Shown piece after piece: positions 16,101 to 23,282 of a stretch of DNA of 23,282 bases (positions within the stretch are counted from its first letter, which is position 1; each line of letters begins with the position of its first letter). The notes below the pieces were generated by a model. That model saw only the letters and a list, made by a program, of their open reading frames with translations. It was not told where the DNA came from and searched no databases. The translations under genes and the position numbers were made by a program. The DNA lies in contig DBLW01000114.1 in the NCBI GenBank assembly GCA_002298075.1, positions 1 to 23,282 of the forward strand, read 5' to 3'. The stretch comes from Bacteroidales bacterium UBA714 (GTDB lineage Bacteria; Bacteroidota; Bacteroidia; Bacteroidales; UBA932).

Positions 16101-17691
16101 CGCCGGCATATGTCTCGAATGTCCTTTCGGTAAACGGCCAGTCTCCTTCTTCACCGAAAGTGTCTGAATGATATCCGAAATCTTCTTCCACAGACTCAGG
16201 GGCATATTCCAGAGTGTTCCGTAAAGACGGATAAGGCAGGAAACTCTCCGCGTCAGGCCTTCTGAAATCATCATAGACTATCGGCGTTATCAACGCGTGT
16301 CCGTCGCCTGACGCATTCTGCTGCTGGATCTGGACCGGATAGCCGAGTCCGTCATAATAGGTCACATCCGATACCGTATTCGTGCGGTCTTCAGACAGCA
16401 TTGTCTTTGTGACGGTATAGTTGTTCCCGTAAACATAGTCTCCTTTTTTCATCTCGAGTACCCCGTCCATATCCATGGACTTCTGGCCATACGAAGCGTG
16501 TACCATGTATGTGCCTTGTACAGATGTAGTTCCCCAATCGACAGGTTCTCCGGTACCTTCCACAGACCGTACGGCTCTCCCGTTGCATGACAAAATATAT
16601 TTCACGCCAGGCTGGGAGCCGGACAGCATAAGGGTAAAGTCGTGGCCGCTGACCCATTCTCCGGTCAAGGTGAATTTCTCGAGCTGTCCTGAAGGGTTTC
16701 CCGGCTGCACTATTTTGACAGTATTGCCTCCGTGGGCAAGGCAGAACATAGTGTTCTGACGTCTCTCCGTTGACGTGAAGTTAGGTGCGCAGCGGAATGT
16801 CAGGTGAAGGGTCTTCCTGTCTCCCGCAGCTGGCAAGACATCCAGCTCCACCTTCATGCCGGAACCAGGGGACCAGCAGTCCGGAATGCCGAGGGTGTTC
16901 ATCTGTTCTGCGATATACCGGTATTCGCTTGCCTCAAGCGGCACATATGTCTGTATGTCATATTCAAACACTCCTCCTCCGTACGGGATGTTTATCTGCT
17001 CCGGAAGATTGTTTATCGGTTCAAGACTGTCATCGTTGAATATGCCGTACCATGATATATACGAAGAGTACGTGCTGAATCCCAGATATCTGTTATATAC
17101 CGTATAGTCACCTTTCTGCCAGTATGGCCCGAAGACCAGTTCCGAACCGGTCCCTTCCTGCATGCTGTCTTCAATTATGACATTGTCCAATGTCATGTAC
17201 CATTCCAGTTCGGGCGCACAGCCGCGCACAGTGAATGTCTTTGCGAAAGCCGGGTTCGGAAAAATGATCGAATCTGAACTTATTTCCGGGACGAGTTCAT
17301 CTGTCCCCTGCATGATGGAATGCCGTTCGCCGTCACCGGTCAATATTGTCACGACCCTGTACATGCCCGTCGGTACCTGGCTTACAGAAAACTTAAGGCG
17401 TGACGGCCTGGTATCTGTGTATGACGTTATCTGGACACAACCGTTTCCGTCTGACACCAGTATTTCGTTCGCCTGGTTTATGATGCTGCCGATGGAGGCT
17501 TCGGTGTCGTCACTGAATGTGGCCTTGCACTCGAACGTGAACGCCGAAAGGTTATGTACTTCCCGGACAAAATCCAAAGTCCGGATATCTCTCAGATTGC
17601 TCGGCACTTCCTGTGCCAAGGCAACAGTAGCGGCAGACATGGCTACAGCCATTGCCCATATGGATAAAAAACGTTTCATGACATTATTCAT
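13129..17691 (-). CDS. secreted Rhs/YD-repeat polymorphic toxin with JAB-like C-terminal tip
   Basis: 1520 aa. A Sec signal peptide ends near residue 27 (ATVALAQ). Residues ~30-420 are beta-rich without a named fold. A DUF6443-like start of the Rhs shell is near 423-490 (YTVTKTML, DVTYYDGLGYPVQIQ, ITPIVYDDFRRPD). Many YD-type repeats follow (YDSFGNLIE, YDDMGRI, YDHAGRL, YDANGNL). The Rhs core mark is at 1269-1314 (LLDYGARFYDPYVARWTAVDP and GNPVNFIDPYGL), after which Rhs tips vary. An acidic linker (1330-1340) precedes the tip. The tip carries a JAMM-like set: E1399 in DVEW, H1436 and H1438 in VHSHPG, and D1464 in GSDWYN. This resembles the JAB-like toxin class of Bacteroidota polymorphic toxins, zinc-dependent peptidases. 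The start overlaps the previous gene by 8 bp (ATGAATAA); the ATG at 17679 (MKRFLSIW) is an equally good start. Export with a Sec signal suggests release or surface display, not type VI loading. Activity is unproven. Confidence 0.87.
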   Translation of the reverse strand: MNNVMKRFLSIWAMAVAMSAATVALAQEVPSNLRDIRTLDFVREVHNLSAFTFECKATFSDDTEASIGSIINQANEILVSDGNGCVQITSYTDTRPSRLKFSVSQVPTGMYRVVTILTGDGERHSIMQGTDELVPEISSDSIIFPNPAFAKTFTVRGCAPELEWYMTLDNVIIEDSMQEGTGSELVFGPYWQKGDYTVYNRYLGFSTYSSYISWYGIFNDDSLEPINNLPEQINIPYGGGVFEYDIQTYVPLEASEYRYIAEQMNTLGIPDCWSPGSGMKVELDVLPAAGDRKTLHLTFRCAPNFTSTERRQNTMFCLAHGGNTVKIVQPGNPSGQLEKFTLTGEWVSGHDFTLMLSGSQPGVKYILSCNGRAVRSVEGTGEPVDWGTTSVQGTYMVHASYGQKSMDMDGVLEMKKGDYVYGNNYTVTKTMLSEDRTNTVSDVTYYDGLGYPVQIQQQNASGDGHALITPIVYDDFRRPDAESFLPYPSLRNTLEYAPESVEEDFGYHSDTFGEEGDWPFTERTFETYAGGRVMSVRKPGFAYWDMDKKMEYAYRLNSDADDVRRLGYVYASAGNPDSVKCSGFYPKGTLECTMTVNEDADTSYVFVNPFGRQVLSRRLNGGERYDTYFVYDLKDSLVCAVQPEGSLSMPNEFPFEGEFAALWCFTYRYDSFGNLIESHVPGGGHKRTFYDRRNRPVFYTDDRMMAEEIYRFTQYDQMDRVVMECLCTISRTHDEIRQLLESNVNPFRIFDSMSAHLHLTSYYGVFNASDTSAFRPDPYTGNAEALDIEHCMTLPASEELNLEPEISGNALPAPDGSESYVKRDWFYDSFGRTIQLAETFDDGSKSTYSYKYDFTGNVLVSSEKHELPDGDADELVLRYTYDKARRKTSCRRMLNGKEYPEISYTYDDMGRIGSVSVAGRINETYAYDLQGALSRLESSSFGEKAFLQILKYHDPSLQVSVPSYSGRISEIGYSDAMQDYQYMSYYYDHAGRLSDTQRTGDDGEPYGEYEERDMKYDANGNLLSMRRIMSWGDSTHLSFGYSGNRMDMVSAEDSLWRYSYDSDGDMVSDGHRDLELSYNFLNLPSRIRIKDSASLVYSYLSDGTMVSVKDSFSGNGLRFRGSFVYTVSPEGWESVESVSYGEGRFYACTRTPSADGAGSSPIDGRPDFIDTWSVRDYLGSVRMVIDISSPEVQSLSDAILHRSDYLPFGLPFSPAAYSSASAMQGGSDVADAPQGTASRMSGIPQSSLERWQYNGKPEQVSGLANTGLLDYGARFYDPYVARWTAVDPMAFDYPAFGPYVFCAGNPVNFIDPYGLAVWVIDASGFLYLIEDEDDEDSEDKVYYKDKYGNLSTGFITVGNRDMLQAFVKSSSVLSSFTTQSGVNDLFKLFLFAANNTDVEWVVHRNGDSYTLGTRHDSDNSGGWEDYGLDKPDASVHSHPGVQTSANKEIESMGYWPEGVAKGSDWYNVVNDVNANRKYTRLSYVYFPNSVNLYFIGYHEAKYIRKVNNYKSFYFGTLNNR

Positions 17692-18568
17692 TTTCGAGGT
17701 GATACAGATATCTGTACATAAGGTTCCCGTTCAGGTCGAGCTGTTCTGACAATCTGTTGTTTTTGTCGTATCCGAACATGTTGAATCCGGTCGTGGGATA
17801 TGTGATTTTTGTCGGCCCGGACAGGTCTTTCCATTCATATTCCCATGTGTTTCCGGGAGAATTGCTTTCTTTCTTGAGAATATGCCTGTGGGCATTGTCC
17901 CAATAATATCTGACATAAGCTCCTCCTGGACTCTCCGCCATTACCAGGCGATATTTGTCATCATATGAGAACAGGTCCGCACGTTGTGAATAACCTTCGT
18001 GGACAGCAAAGATATCCGCTCCGTCTTGCAGCAGCTCCGAAGAGGACGAGGAGCATGTCGTCACCGTTGAAGGGGCAGGATTTCCCGAAGCCGCATCATA
18101 TCGGATCTGTGTAAGGGACAGGAGATATGTCCCGTCTCCGGTGTCTGTCGTCTTTGCGATGTCAGACACTGCGCTTTTGAGCCATTGAGGACAATCGGGC
18201 ATTGTTTCGTGGCAATAGCGGTATCTGCTCCAGAACTTCATGTCAGAGTTGTCGCTCGCCACATATTCAGCGGAAATCTGACCTTTGTCATTATAGATAT
18301 AAACGGAATAATTTGAAAGGAATGAAGAGCTGTCGGTGCTGTCATATCTTAATATGCTATGCGATGACTGCCGTGAAATATACCATTTGCGCTCCATTCC
18401 GGTATAGTCCAATAAAGTATTGAAATATGCTTTGCGCATACATCCCAAAGAGATGTCGTAGCCGTATCCTTCTCTCAGCACGAGATGTCCTGATGAAGCA
18501 TACGTCCGCTTCTCTATGAGTTTGCCTCTCACCATGCTGTAGTCGGCATAACTCGGAAGAATAAGCAT
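17684..18568 (-). CDS. C-terminal fragment of the Rhs-like partner protein (after the amber codon)
   Basis: 294 aa from the ATG at 18568, in the same frame as the 662-aa upstream fragment. The 17 codons between the TAG at 18617-18619 and this ATG (the amber plus DVITPPDEAGYLDRYK) are open, so the gene was almost certainly one reading frame of about 973 codons. Content is YD-repeat-like: IYNDKGQISAEY, FSYDDKYRLVMAESP, GFNMFGYDKNNRLSEQ, and a final DLNGNLMYRYLYH. No signal peptide or clear ribosome site precedes the ATG; if made alone it would stay in the cytoplasm, so function as a separate protein is doubtful. Its stop overlaps the Rhs toxin start (GAAAATGAATAA), so translation reaching this stop could set expression of the toxin gene. 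Best read as the 3' part of an amber-interrupted gene. Confidence 0.7.
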   Translation of the reverse strand: MLILPSYADYSMVRGKLIEKRTYASSGHLVLREGYGYDISLGCMRKAYFNTLLDYTGMERKWYISRQSSHSILRYDSTDSSSFLSNYSVYIYNDKGQISAEYVASDNSDMKFWSRYRYCHETMPDCPQWLKSAVSDIAKTTDTGDGTYLLSLTQIRYDAASGNPAPSTVTTCSSSSSELLQDGADIFAVHEGYSQRADLFSYDDKYRLVMAESPGGAYVRYYWDNAHRHILKKESNSPGNTWEYEWKDLSGPTKITYPTTGFNMFGYDKNNRLSEQLDLNGNLMYRYLYHLENE

Positions 18569-18616
18569 TTTATAGCGGTCCAGATATCCCGCTTCATCGG
18601 GAGGTGTTATGACATC

Positions 18617-18619
18617 CTA
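18617..18619 (-). other. in-frame amber codon splitting the Rhs partner gene
   Basis: Minus-strand codons read GAC AAC TAG GAT GTC ATA. The distance from the TAG first base (18619) to the downstream ATG (18568) is 51 bases, 17 whole codons with no further stop, so a single base change explains the split. No frameshift is needed. Confidence 0.9.
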
Positions 18620-20605
18620 GTTGTCATAGGCTTTTTCTATGCTCTCGTAATGGTACATGTCGCTGCTGAACCAGTCCTGATGGTCGTCAAATACATATTC
18701 ATTGTATGAACCGTTTGAAAACGTCTCCCGTACATTCGGATATGCGATATGCGGATCATTACGCCGGTATGAATCACACTCGTCCGTACATCCGGTGGAT
18801 GACAACAGAACAGGTTGATTGCCTTCGGTCCTTATCGAATAATCAATGCTCATCACATAGAGAGGCATATACATCAGTACTCCGCTGCTCTTTGACGGAT
18901 GACTGAAAGAAGAATAGGAATACTCCACATAATCCGACACGCCGTCACTCTCGTTGCTTATCATCCTTACCCTTACTCCGCCGACGCTCATGTCGTTCGA
19001 GAGCCATTCAAAACTCGGGACACGCCCGGTGGATTTGTCTATACGGGAAGATACTGAATGCTGTTCGTAGGATATCGTGGAATATCCTCCTGTCGGATAT
19101 GTAATCATGTTCAAGCTTCCGAATTTTGAATACCTGAAATCAGGCTCTTTCCCGCTGTATGACGGAGGAAACTGATTATAAAGTCCTTTTTCGATTCCGT
19201 CAGCATTGAGTTTGTCCATTCCGTCGCCTGAGTTGTGCCTGTTGTTCCAGAACCCCCAATAATCAGTGTCATATGTGTCATTTGCAGGAGGATCCATCCG
19301 GTTGTCATAACTGAAGGAATATTTGCCGGAAATTGAGCTTGCGACACTCGTCAGGAACATTCTTGTCACCCCTGACCCGATGAACTGCTTCTCCAGCTTT
19401 ACATTTCCGACCTCATCACCTGCCCAATTCCACATTTTGACCTGCCGCAGATCCATCGGCTTGGGCTGGGCGAACTGAAAATACTGGCTGATGTATCCGT
19501 TAGGCCAGTTATAACACGAGGGGGCGTCTTCGTCATGCCCATTGTCAACATAGGCAAAACCTATCATGCGCTTTCCGTTCACATTTATCGACTCGATGGC
19601 AGCGGCAAAGACCGAGATTGCCGTTTTGCGTTGGAGTGCAGGTGCAAAACGGCCTGTCGCTTCACGGTCATACGGCAGCAATGATTGATAGGCGCCATAA
19701 GAAAACATCTGGCGCGATTCTTTCAGGTGATTGCCGTATTGAAATTCCGCTACATTCCCGTTTGGAGCCGTGATTTTTCTCAACTTGAACGCTGACGGGG
19801 TCGTAATGACATCATCGTCTGCGAATACACTATATTCAACAGTGCTGAATGTGCCTCCGAAAATATATTCATATCCGTTTCCGGTCTTGATTGTGAATTC
19901 CGGCGTCACATATTTGTCTGCTTTGACGAAGTCATATTCTATATCTATCTCTCCTTCCGGAATGCTTGAATTGAACACTTCCATAGTGCCGTCTTCACTG
20001 AGCATGAATTCACCTGTGATGCCAAGGAAATTAAAACGGAATATGTCAGCCGCCGTATCATATTTGCTTGGTCTCAGATCACGGCTGTCACCATAAACTG
20101 GCTGGTCGGAATAAATATCCACATTTTTTGCCTCTTCAAAACTATACTCCCATAAATAGCTTGCCCGGATTCTGCCGCTCGTGACAATATAATCTTTCTG
20201 CCCGGGTATTTTGTCTTTTGCTGTCCAGTAATACCCATAGCTGTTGCCCTCTCCATTGGCCGTCTCGTCCGGATATCCCCGGACTTCCCTTGTCACGGAA
20301 CCTCCGCATTCCAAAGCCCAGCCATATCCGACAGTCCCGCTGTGGACATCAGGACGGTAGCCGTCGAAGCTGTACATGAGGGTCAGAGGAATCTCAAAAT
20401 CCTCGTCCTGATAGACATAGAGAGGTATGCTGAACGACATCGCACCGGTATATAGGGACGGAGCGATGTTGCCGTATTTCTGGATCTGGAATGTCTCTGT
20501 CGAAGGTGTGATGTCCGGATTGAAACTGAAAGGCTCCGGATTCTGGGCCATGCATACGCTGCAGACTATAGCCGCGGCGGACATGCTTAATACTTTATTG
20601 TTCAT
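18617..20605 (-). CDS. N-terminal 662 aa of an exported Rhs-like partner protein, ended by an amber codon
   Basis: Starts MNNKVLSMSAAAIVCSVCMAQ, an export signal, followed by FSFNPDITPSTETFQIQKYGNIAPSLYTG. This opening (a 'columns of the beta-shell' start with SLYTGAMSFSIPLY and GTVGYGWAL) is the form seen in Bacteroidota Rhs-associated proteins encoded just before a DUF6443 Rhs protein. Later segments SFSYDN, MITYPTGGYSTISYE and RETFSNGSYNEYVFDDHQDW are typical of that group. TAG at 18617-18619 stops it, but the frame continues open into the downstream 294-aa fragment. The first gene of the Rhs operon; its leader holds a 9-bp inverted repeat. Role by context: companion shell or display protein for the toxin. 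Whether the truncated protein works, or whether TAG is a mutation, suppressed codon or sequence error, cannot be told here. Confidence 0.8.
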   Translation of the reverse strand: MNNKVLSMSAAAIVCSVCMAQNPEPFSFNPDITPSTETFQIQKYGNIAPSLYTGAMSFSIPLYVYQDEDFEIPLTLMYSFDGYRPDVHSGTVGYGWALECGGSVTREVRGYPDETANGEGNSYGYYWTAKDKIPGQKDYIVTSGRIRASYLWEYSFEEAKNVDIYSDQPVYGDSRDLRPSKYDTAADIFRFNFLGITGEFMLSEDGTMEVFNSSIPEGEIDIEYDFVKADKYVTPEFTIKTGNGYEYIFGGTFSTVEYSVFADDDVITTPSAFKLRKITAPNGNVAEFQYGNHLKESRQMFSYGAYQSLLPYDREATGRFAPALQRKTAISVFAAAIESINVNGKRMIGFAYVDNGHDEDAPSCYNWPNGYISQYFQFAQPKPMDLRQVKMWNWAGDEVGNVKLEKQFIGSGVTRMFLTSVASSISGKYSFSYDNRMDPPANDTYDTDYWGFWNNRHNSGDGMDKLNADGIEKGLYNQFPPSYSGKEPDFRYSKFGSLNMITYPTGGYSTISYEQHSVSSRIDKSTGRVPSFEWLSNDMSVGGVRVRMISNESDGVSDYVEYSYSSFSHPSKSSGVLMYMPLYVMSIDYSIRTEGNQPVLLSSTGCTDECDSYRRNDPHIAYPNVRETFSNGSYNEYVFDDHQDWFSSDMYHYESIEKAYDN

Positions 20606-20623
20606 AATCGCTGAGATTGATGT

Positions 20624-20653
20624 GTTTCATTTCACGGGGGATTCAAATGAAAC
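20624..20653 (-). promoter_or_regulatory. leader hairpin or operator upstream of the Rhs operon
   Basis: GTTTCATTT at 20624-20632 is the exact inverted complement of AAATGAAAC at 20645-20653, with a 12-nt loop that reads GAATCCCCCGTG on the minus strand. It ends 18 nt before the ATG at 20605. If transcribed it would form a 9-bp stem in the mRNA leader with a C-rich loop; as DNA it could be a repressor site. No T-run follows, so it is not a terminator. Confidence 0.45.
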
Positions 20654-21134
20654 TGTGTGTGACGATTCCGGAACATCTTGTCTTCTGAACGGTTGTCGGA
20701 GAGTTGTTCCACAGCGGCTTATCTGATTCTCTTGCATCTCTGCAGGACACAAATAATGCCGGCATAGTCTTATTTCATGAAAACATTTGTACAAATCATG
20801 AAACTCTTGTGAATCATGAGTGAACAACTTGTTGGCCGGTCTGCCACAAAGTAAGGATGCAGAAGAATCCTTATGATGTCAGAATTTGATTCAGGCTTGT
20901 CAAGAGCTTTGTTGGTGATTTGTAATTGCATGTTTATTAGTTGATTATGATATCACGGGTATGCTGGGTTACATACCCATCAAACTCTAAATAATTGTTA
21001 ATTAGGGCTTTGTGTGTTGCCGGACAATCGGTTCCACAATGAAGATACCCTGGATTGCGGACCACATGCAAGGCAGAATCCGTCATCTGAAAATGAAAAA
21101 CAACAGGATTGCCGCTTTGAGCCTGATTGATGAT
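20654..21134. other. gene-poor spacer with palindromes upstream of the Rhs operon
   Basis: I see no supportable gene. Contents: a perfect 12-bp palindrome ATTTGTACAAAT (20785-20796), flanked by three TCATGA sites at 20775, 20796 and 20814, the first inside the palindrome TTTCATGAAA (20773-20782). A small hairpin GGGTATG/CATACCC lies at 20957-20963 and 20972-20978. The Rhs operon promoter should be here, but no exact TTTG-N19-21-TAnnTTTG pair was found on the minus strand. Confidence 0.4.
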
Positions 21135-21166
21135 AAAAAAGGGGACTGACCAAAAGTCATCCCCTT
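21135..21166 (-). terminator. intrinsic terminator after the rnr-ykvA transcript
   Basis: On the minus strand AAGGGGATGAC (21166-21156), loop TTTTG, then GTCAGTCCCCTT (21150-21139) form an 11-bp stem with a single bulged G, followed by a run of T (complement of 21135-21140). It sits 27 bp after the ykvA-like stop at 21193 and separates that transcript from the Rhs island. Confidence 0.85.
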
Positions 21167-21192
21167 GTAATGAAACATGCGTTTCAACTATG

Positions 21193-21588
21193 TCATTCGG
21201 TAATCTTCGCATCTGCTGATGCCTGGTCAAAATCACCGAACCATTCGCGTGTCTTGGCTGCTGCCCTGGTGCGGATTTCCGGTGTGATGTTCTTCCATAC
21301 GGTATGCAATGCCCACAATGCCGCCGACAGGTCGTCAGCATAGCCTATCGCAGGCAGAAAATCCGGCAGCAGGTCCAGAGGGAGAATGAAATATCCCAGA
21401 GCACCATAGACCTTGGCCTTGTCCGCATTGGAGACAGAAGGGCTGCGAAGCACATAGTACAGAAGGAAAACCGCATATACGGTCTGCGCTCCGGCCTTTC
21501 TTGCGGCCTTTATCAGTTTTCTGCCTAACTTCTTCTCAGAATAATGTCCTCTGTATTTTTCTATGTCCTCAGGATGTTTCATTGTCAT
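21193..21588 (-). CDS. YkvA/DUF1232 family small membrane protein
   Basis: 131 aa. The family signature is clear at residues ~58-91: KVYGALGYFILPLDLLPDF, then PAIGYADDLSAAL, a hydrophobic hairpin with conserved P, D and DD residues. A preceding hydrophobic stretch (QTVYAVFLLYYVL, 35-47) suggests membrane association. The N-terminus is basic and charged (KHPEDIEKYRGHYSEKKLGRK). The family's molecular function is not established. The ATG overlaps the RNase R stop in ATGA (21585-21588), so the two are translationally coupled; whether this reflects shared function in RNA metabolism or only co-transcription is unknown. A terminator follows at 21135-21166. Confidence 0.88.
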   Translation of the reverse strand: MTMKHPEDIEKYRGHYSEKKLGRKLIKAARKAGAQTVYAVFLLYYVLRSPSVSNADKAKVYGALGYFILPLDLLPDFLPAIGYADDLSAALWALHTVWKNITPEIRTRAAAKTREWFGDFDQASADAKITE

Positions 21589-23282
21589 TCTTTCTTTTTT
21601 GTCTGTCTCTTCTTGCCCTCGGCCCTCTTCGCCTTCCGCTTGGACTCGATGATTGCCTTCCGCACCTTTTCTTTCCGTGCTGCCTTGTTGATGCCTACCG
21701 TCACATTGTCAAAGGCTCCGTCGGCACCCTTGATGAAAGAAGTGCCACGCCCGTGCTCGTAATCCACGCGGTCGTATATCCTCTCCTCAAGGCCGGTCTC
21801 GACAAGCTCATAGTCAAGCAGTTTCTGTTCCAGATCGGTCTTCTTGACGCGTATCCTTACGGTATCGCCCAGATTATACACGATATGCGAACGTTTGCCC
21901 TCAATCCTGTAGTGGTCCGCGTCAAATTCGAAGAAATCACTCCTGATGTCCCTGAGGGCAATCATTCCCTCAATTTTCGTAGGGTTGATTTCAACATAGA
22001 TTCCCCATTCGGTGAGTCCTGAAATGCTTCCCTCGAACTCGTATCCTACCTTGTCCTGCATGAACTCCACCAACTTGTACTTGATGCTTGACCTTTCGGC
22101 CTCAGCCGCCACAATCTCCCTCTCCGAAGCATATTTGCACAACTTGTCGTAAACCTCTTTCTTGGCGGATTCACCACCTTCCAGATATTGTGCCAGAAGC
22201 CTGTGGACCATCATGTCCGGATAACGCCTGATAGGTGAGGTGAAATGTGTGTAATATTTGAACGCAAGGCCGTAATGTCCGAGGTTCTCTGTGTCATATC
22301 TCGCCTTGGCCATTGTACGGAGTGAAAGCAGCTCTATCGCATTGTATTCCGGAGTGTCCTTGGCTGCGCTGAAAAGCGTGTTCAGCTCTTTCGAAATCTC
22401 CTTGCCGTTTCCGGTAGGGCCCATCTTGTAGCCGAAATTGCCGATAAACTTGCGGAGGTTCTCAATCTTCTCCTGGTTAGGCTCGTCATGTACACGGTAA
22501 ACAAAGGTCTTTGCCTGGCGTCTTCCGCCCTTAGGCTGTTCTGCGCAGATGCCCTTGCATCCCGTCGCAACGAACTCTGCCACGCATCTGTTGGCAAGCA
22601 GCATGAACTCCTCTATAAGCCAGTTGGCCTCCTTTGATATTTTCTGGTAAACGTTTACCGGACGTCCCTTTTCATCGACCTCGACTTTCATCTCCGGCCT
22701 TTCGAAACTTATCGCACCGGAAGCGAATCTTTTTTTGCGGAGCTTTGACGCAAGTGAGTGGAGGATGAGCACTGCGTCTTTCAGAATGTCAGGTATGACC
22801 ATGCCTACGGTCTCTCCTTCTCCCATCACAGCCTCTGATGACTGTGAAGCGCCGCGTCCGTCAGTGCCTCCGCGAAGCTCGGTCTTCATCGCTGCCGGTC
22901 CGGCTTCTATAATCTGCTGTGCGGTCTCATATGCAAACCTGTAGTCGGAATTGATTACAGTCTTTCCGAACCACTGGCTGACAATGCGTGCGAGGGGAGT
23001 AAGTTCAAATACGGCCGAAAATGTCAGCTTCTCCTCATTTGGCCTGAGTGAACAAAGCTTGTTGGAGAGCTTCTCCGGCAGCATCGGAACGGTCCTGTCA
23101 ACAAGATATACTGACGTGCCGCGGTTGCGTGCCTCCTCATCCACAACCGAGCCGGGACGCACATAATGGGTAACATCCGCGATGTGCACTCCGACTTCAT
23201 AATTGCCGTTCTCAAGCTTTCTGAATGACAGGGCGTCATCAAAGTCCTTTGCGTCAGCCGGGTCTATGGTGAAAGTCAGCAC
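21585..23282 (-). CDS. rnr: ribonuclease R, C-terminal 565 residues (5' end outside the window)
   Basis: Hydrolytic 3'-to-5' exoribonuclease of the RNase II/R family, acting on structured RNA in the cytoplasm. The frame is open to the right edge; the first visible codon is an internal GTG, so the N-terminal cold-shock domains are missing. The RNB catalytic domain begins at once with TIDPADAKDFDDAL, where D7, D13, D15 and D16 of the visible part match the four magnesium-binding aspartates of RNase II. The RNB domain ends with FTSPIRRYPDMMVHRLL. An S1 RNA-binding domain follows (YEFEGSISGLTEWGIYVEI, later GDTVRIRVKKTDL), then a lysine/arginine-rich tail typical of RNase R. A glycine/serine-rich insert (GGTDGRGASQSSEAVMGEG) interrupts the RNB domain after ~130 visible residues. 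Overlaps the ykvA-like gene by 4 bp. Confidence 0.95.
   Translation of the reverse strand: MLTFTIDPADAKDFDDALSFRKLENGNYEVGVHIADVTHYVRPGSVVDEEARNRGTSVYLVDRTVPMLPEKLSNKLCSLRPNEEKLTFSAVFELTPLARIVSQWFGKTVINSDYRFAYETAQQIIEAGPAAMKTELRGGTDGRGASQSSEAVMGEGETVGMVIPDILKDAVLILHSLASKLRKKRFASGAISFERPEMKVEVDEKGRPVNVYQKISKEANWLIEEFMLLANRCVAEFVATGCKGICAEQPKGGRRQAKTFVYRVHDEPNQEKIENLRKFIGNFGYKMGPTGNGKEISKELNTLFSAAKDTPEYNAIELLSLRTMAKARYDTENLGHYGLAFKYYTHFTSPIRRYPDMMVHRLLAQYLEGGESAKKEVYDKLCKYASEREIVAAEAERSSIKYKLVEFMQDKVGYEFEGSISGLTEWGIYVEINPTKIEGMIALRDIRSDFFEFDADHYRIEGKRSHIVYNLGDTVRIRVKKTDLEQKLLDYELVETGLEERIYDRVDYEHGRGTSFIKGADGAFDNVTVGINKAARKEKVRKAIIESKRKAKRAEGKKRQTKKKE

Noticed and set aside
18617..18619. TAG read as pyrrolysine or another recoded residue
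   Set aside because: Nothing in the window suggests recoding; Bacteroidota are not known for it, and a point mutation is simpler.
20937..21341. 134-aa open frame on the minus strand in the gene-poor spacer
   Set aside because: It starts inside the ykvA-like gene in another frame and runs through that gene's terminator; no recognisable domain and no start signal. The 3' part alone (about 49 aa) is too short to support.

Overview
The window reads as a piece of a Bacteroidales chromosome (phylum Bacteroidota). Support comes from a DUF4249-type tail, GH92/GH125/GH130 mannoside genes of gut-Bacteroidota type, DUF6443-type YD-repeat proteins with a JAB-like tip, and a promoter of the Bacteroidota form TTTG-N20-TAnnTTTG. 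I cannot name the genus. Base composition looks close to even, less AT-rich than typical Bacteroides. Every gene except a truncated tail at the left edge lies on the minus strand, so the biological order runs from right to left.

Right edge (23282 to 21135): the C-terminal 565 residues of RNase R and, overlapping it by 4 bp, a small YkvA/DUF1232 membrane protein, closed by a clear intrinsic terminator. A gene-poor stretch of about 530 bp follows, holding palindromes and a leader hairpin.

Middle (20605 to 11865): a polymorphic-toxin (Rhs/YD-repeat) island. An exported Rhs-like partner protein is split by one in-frame amber codon (662 + 294 aa). It overlaps by 8 bp a 1520-aa secreted Rhs protein whose tip carries a JAMM/JAB-like metallopeptidase signature. 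A lipoprotein of 207 aa follows at once and is the candidate immunity protein. Behind it lie an unannotated remnant of a second toxin tip (only the last ~36 codons recognisable) and a twice-frameshifted paralogue of the lipoprotein. This is the expected scar of a displaced toxin-immunity cassette.

Left part (11830 to 363): a six-gene mannose-glycan operon with a well-formed promoter at 11917-11948 and a bidirectional terminator at 312-343. Order: lipoprotein GH92-GH125 fusion, lipoprotein GH92, cytoplasmic GH130 phosphorylase, secreted GH92, ROK sugar kinase, class I mannose-6-phosphate isomerase. Together they can trim alpha-mannose from N-glycan-like chains, phosphorolyse the remaining beta-mannosyl-GlcNAc core unit, phosphorylate released sugar and feed mannose-6-phosphate into fructose-6-phosphate. 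No SusC/SusD pair, endo-glycosidase, sugar transporter or phosphomannomutase is present, so those steps must be encoded elsewhere. The left edge is the 3' end of a convergent plus-strand gene.

Most notable: the GH92-GH125 fusion; the Rhs JAB-tip/lipoprotein cassette with its decayed second copy; the amber-split Rhs partner; the operon promoter lying inside the decayed immunity gene; and an 18-bp tandem duplication whose junction creates the start codon of the second GH92 gene. No tRNA, rRNA, CRISPR array or intact insertion sequence was seen.
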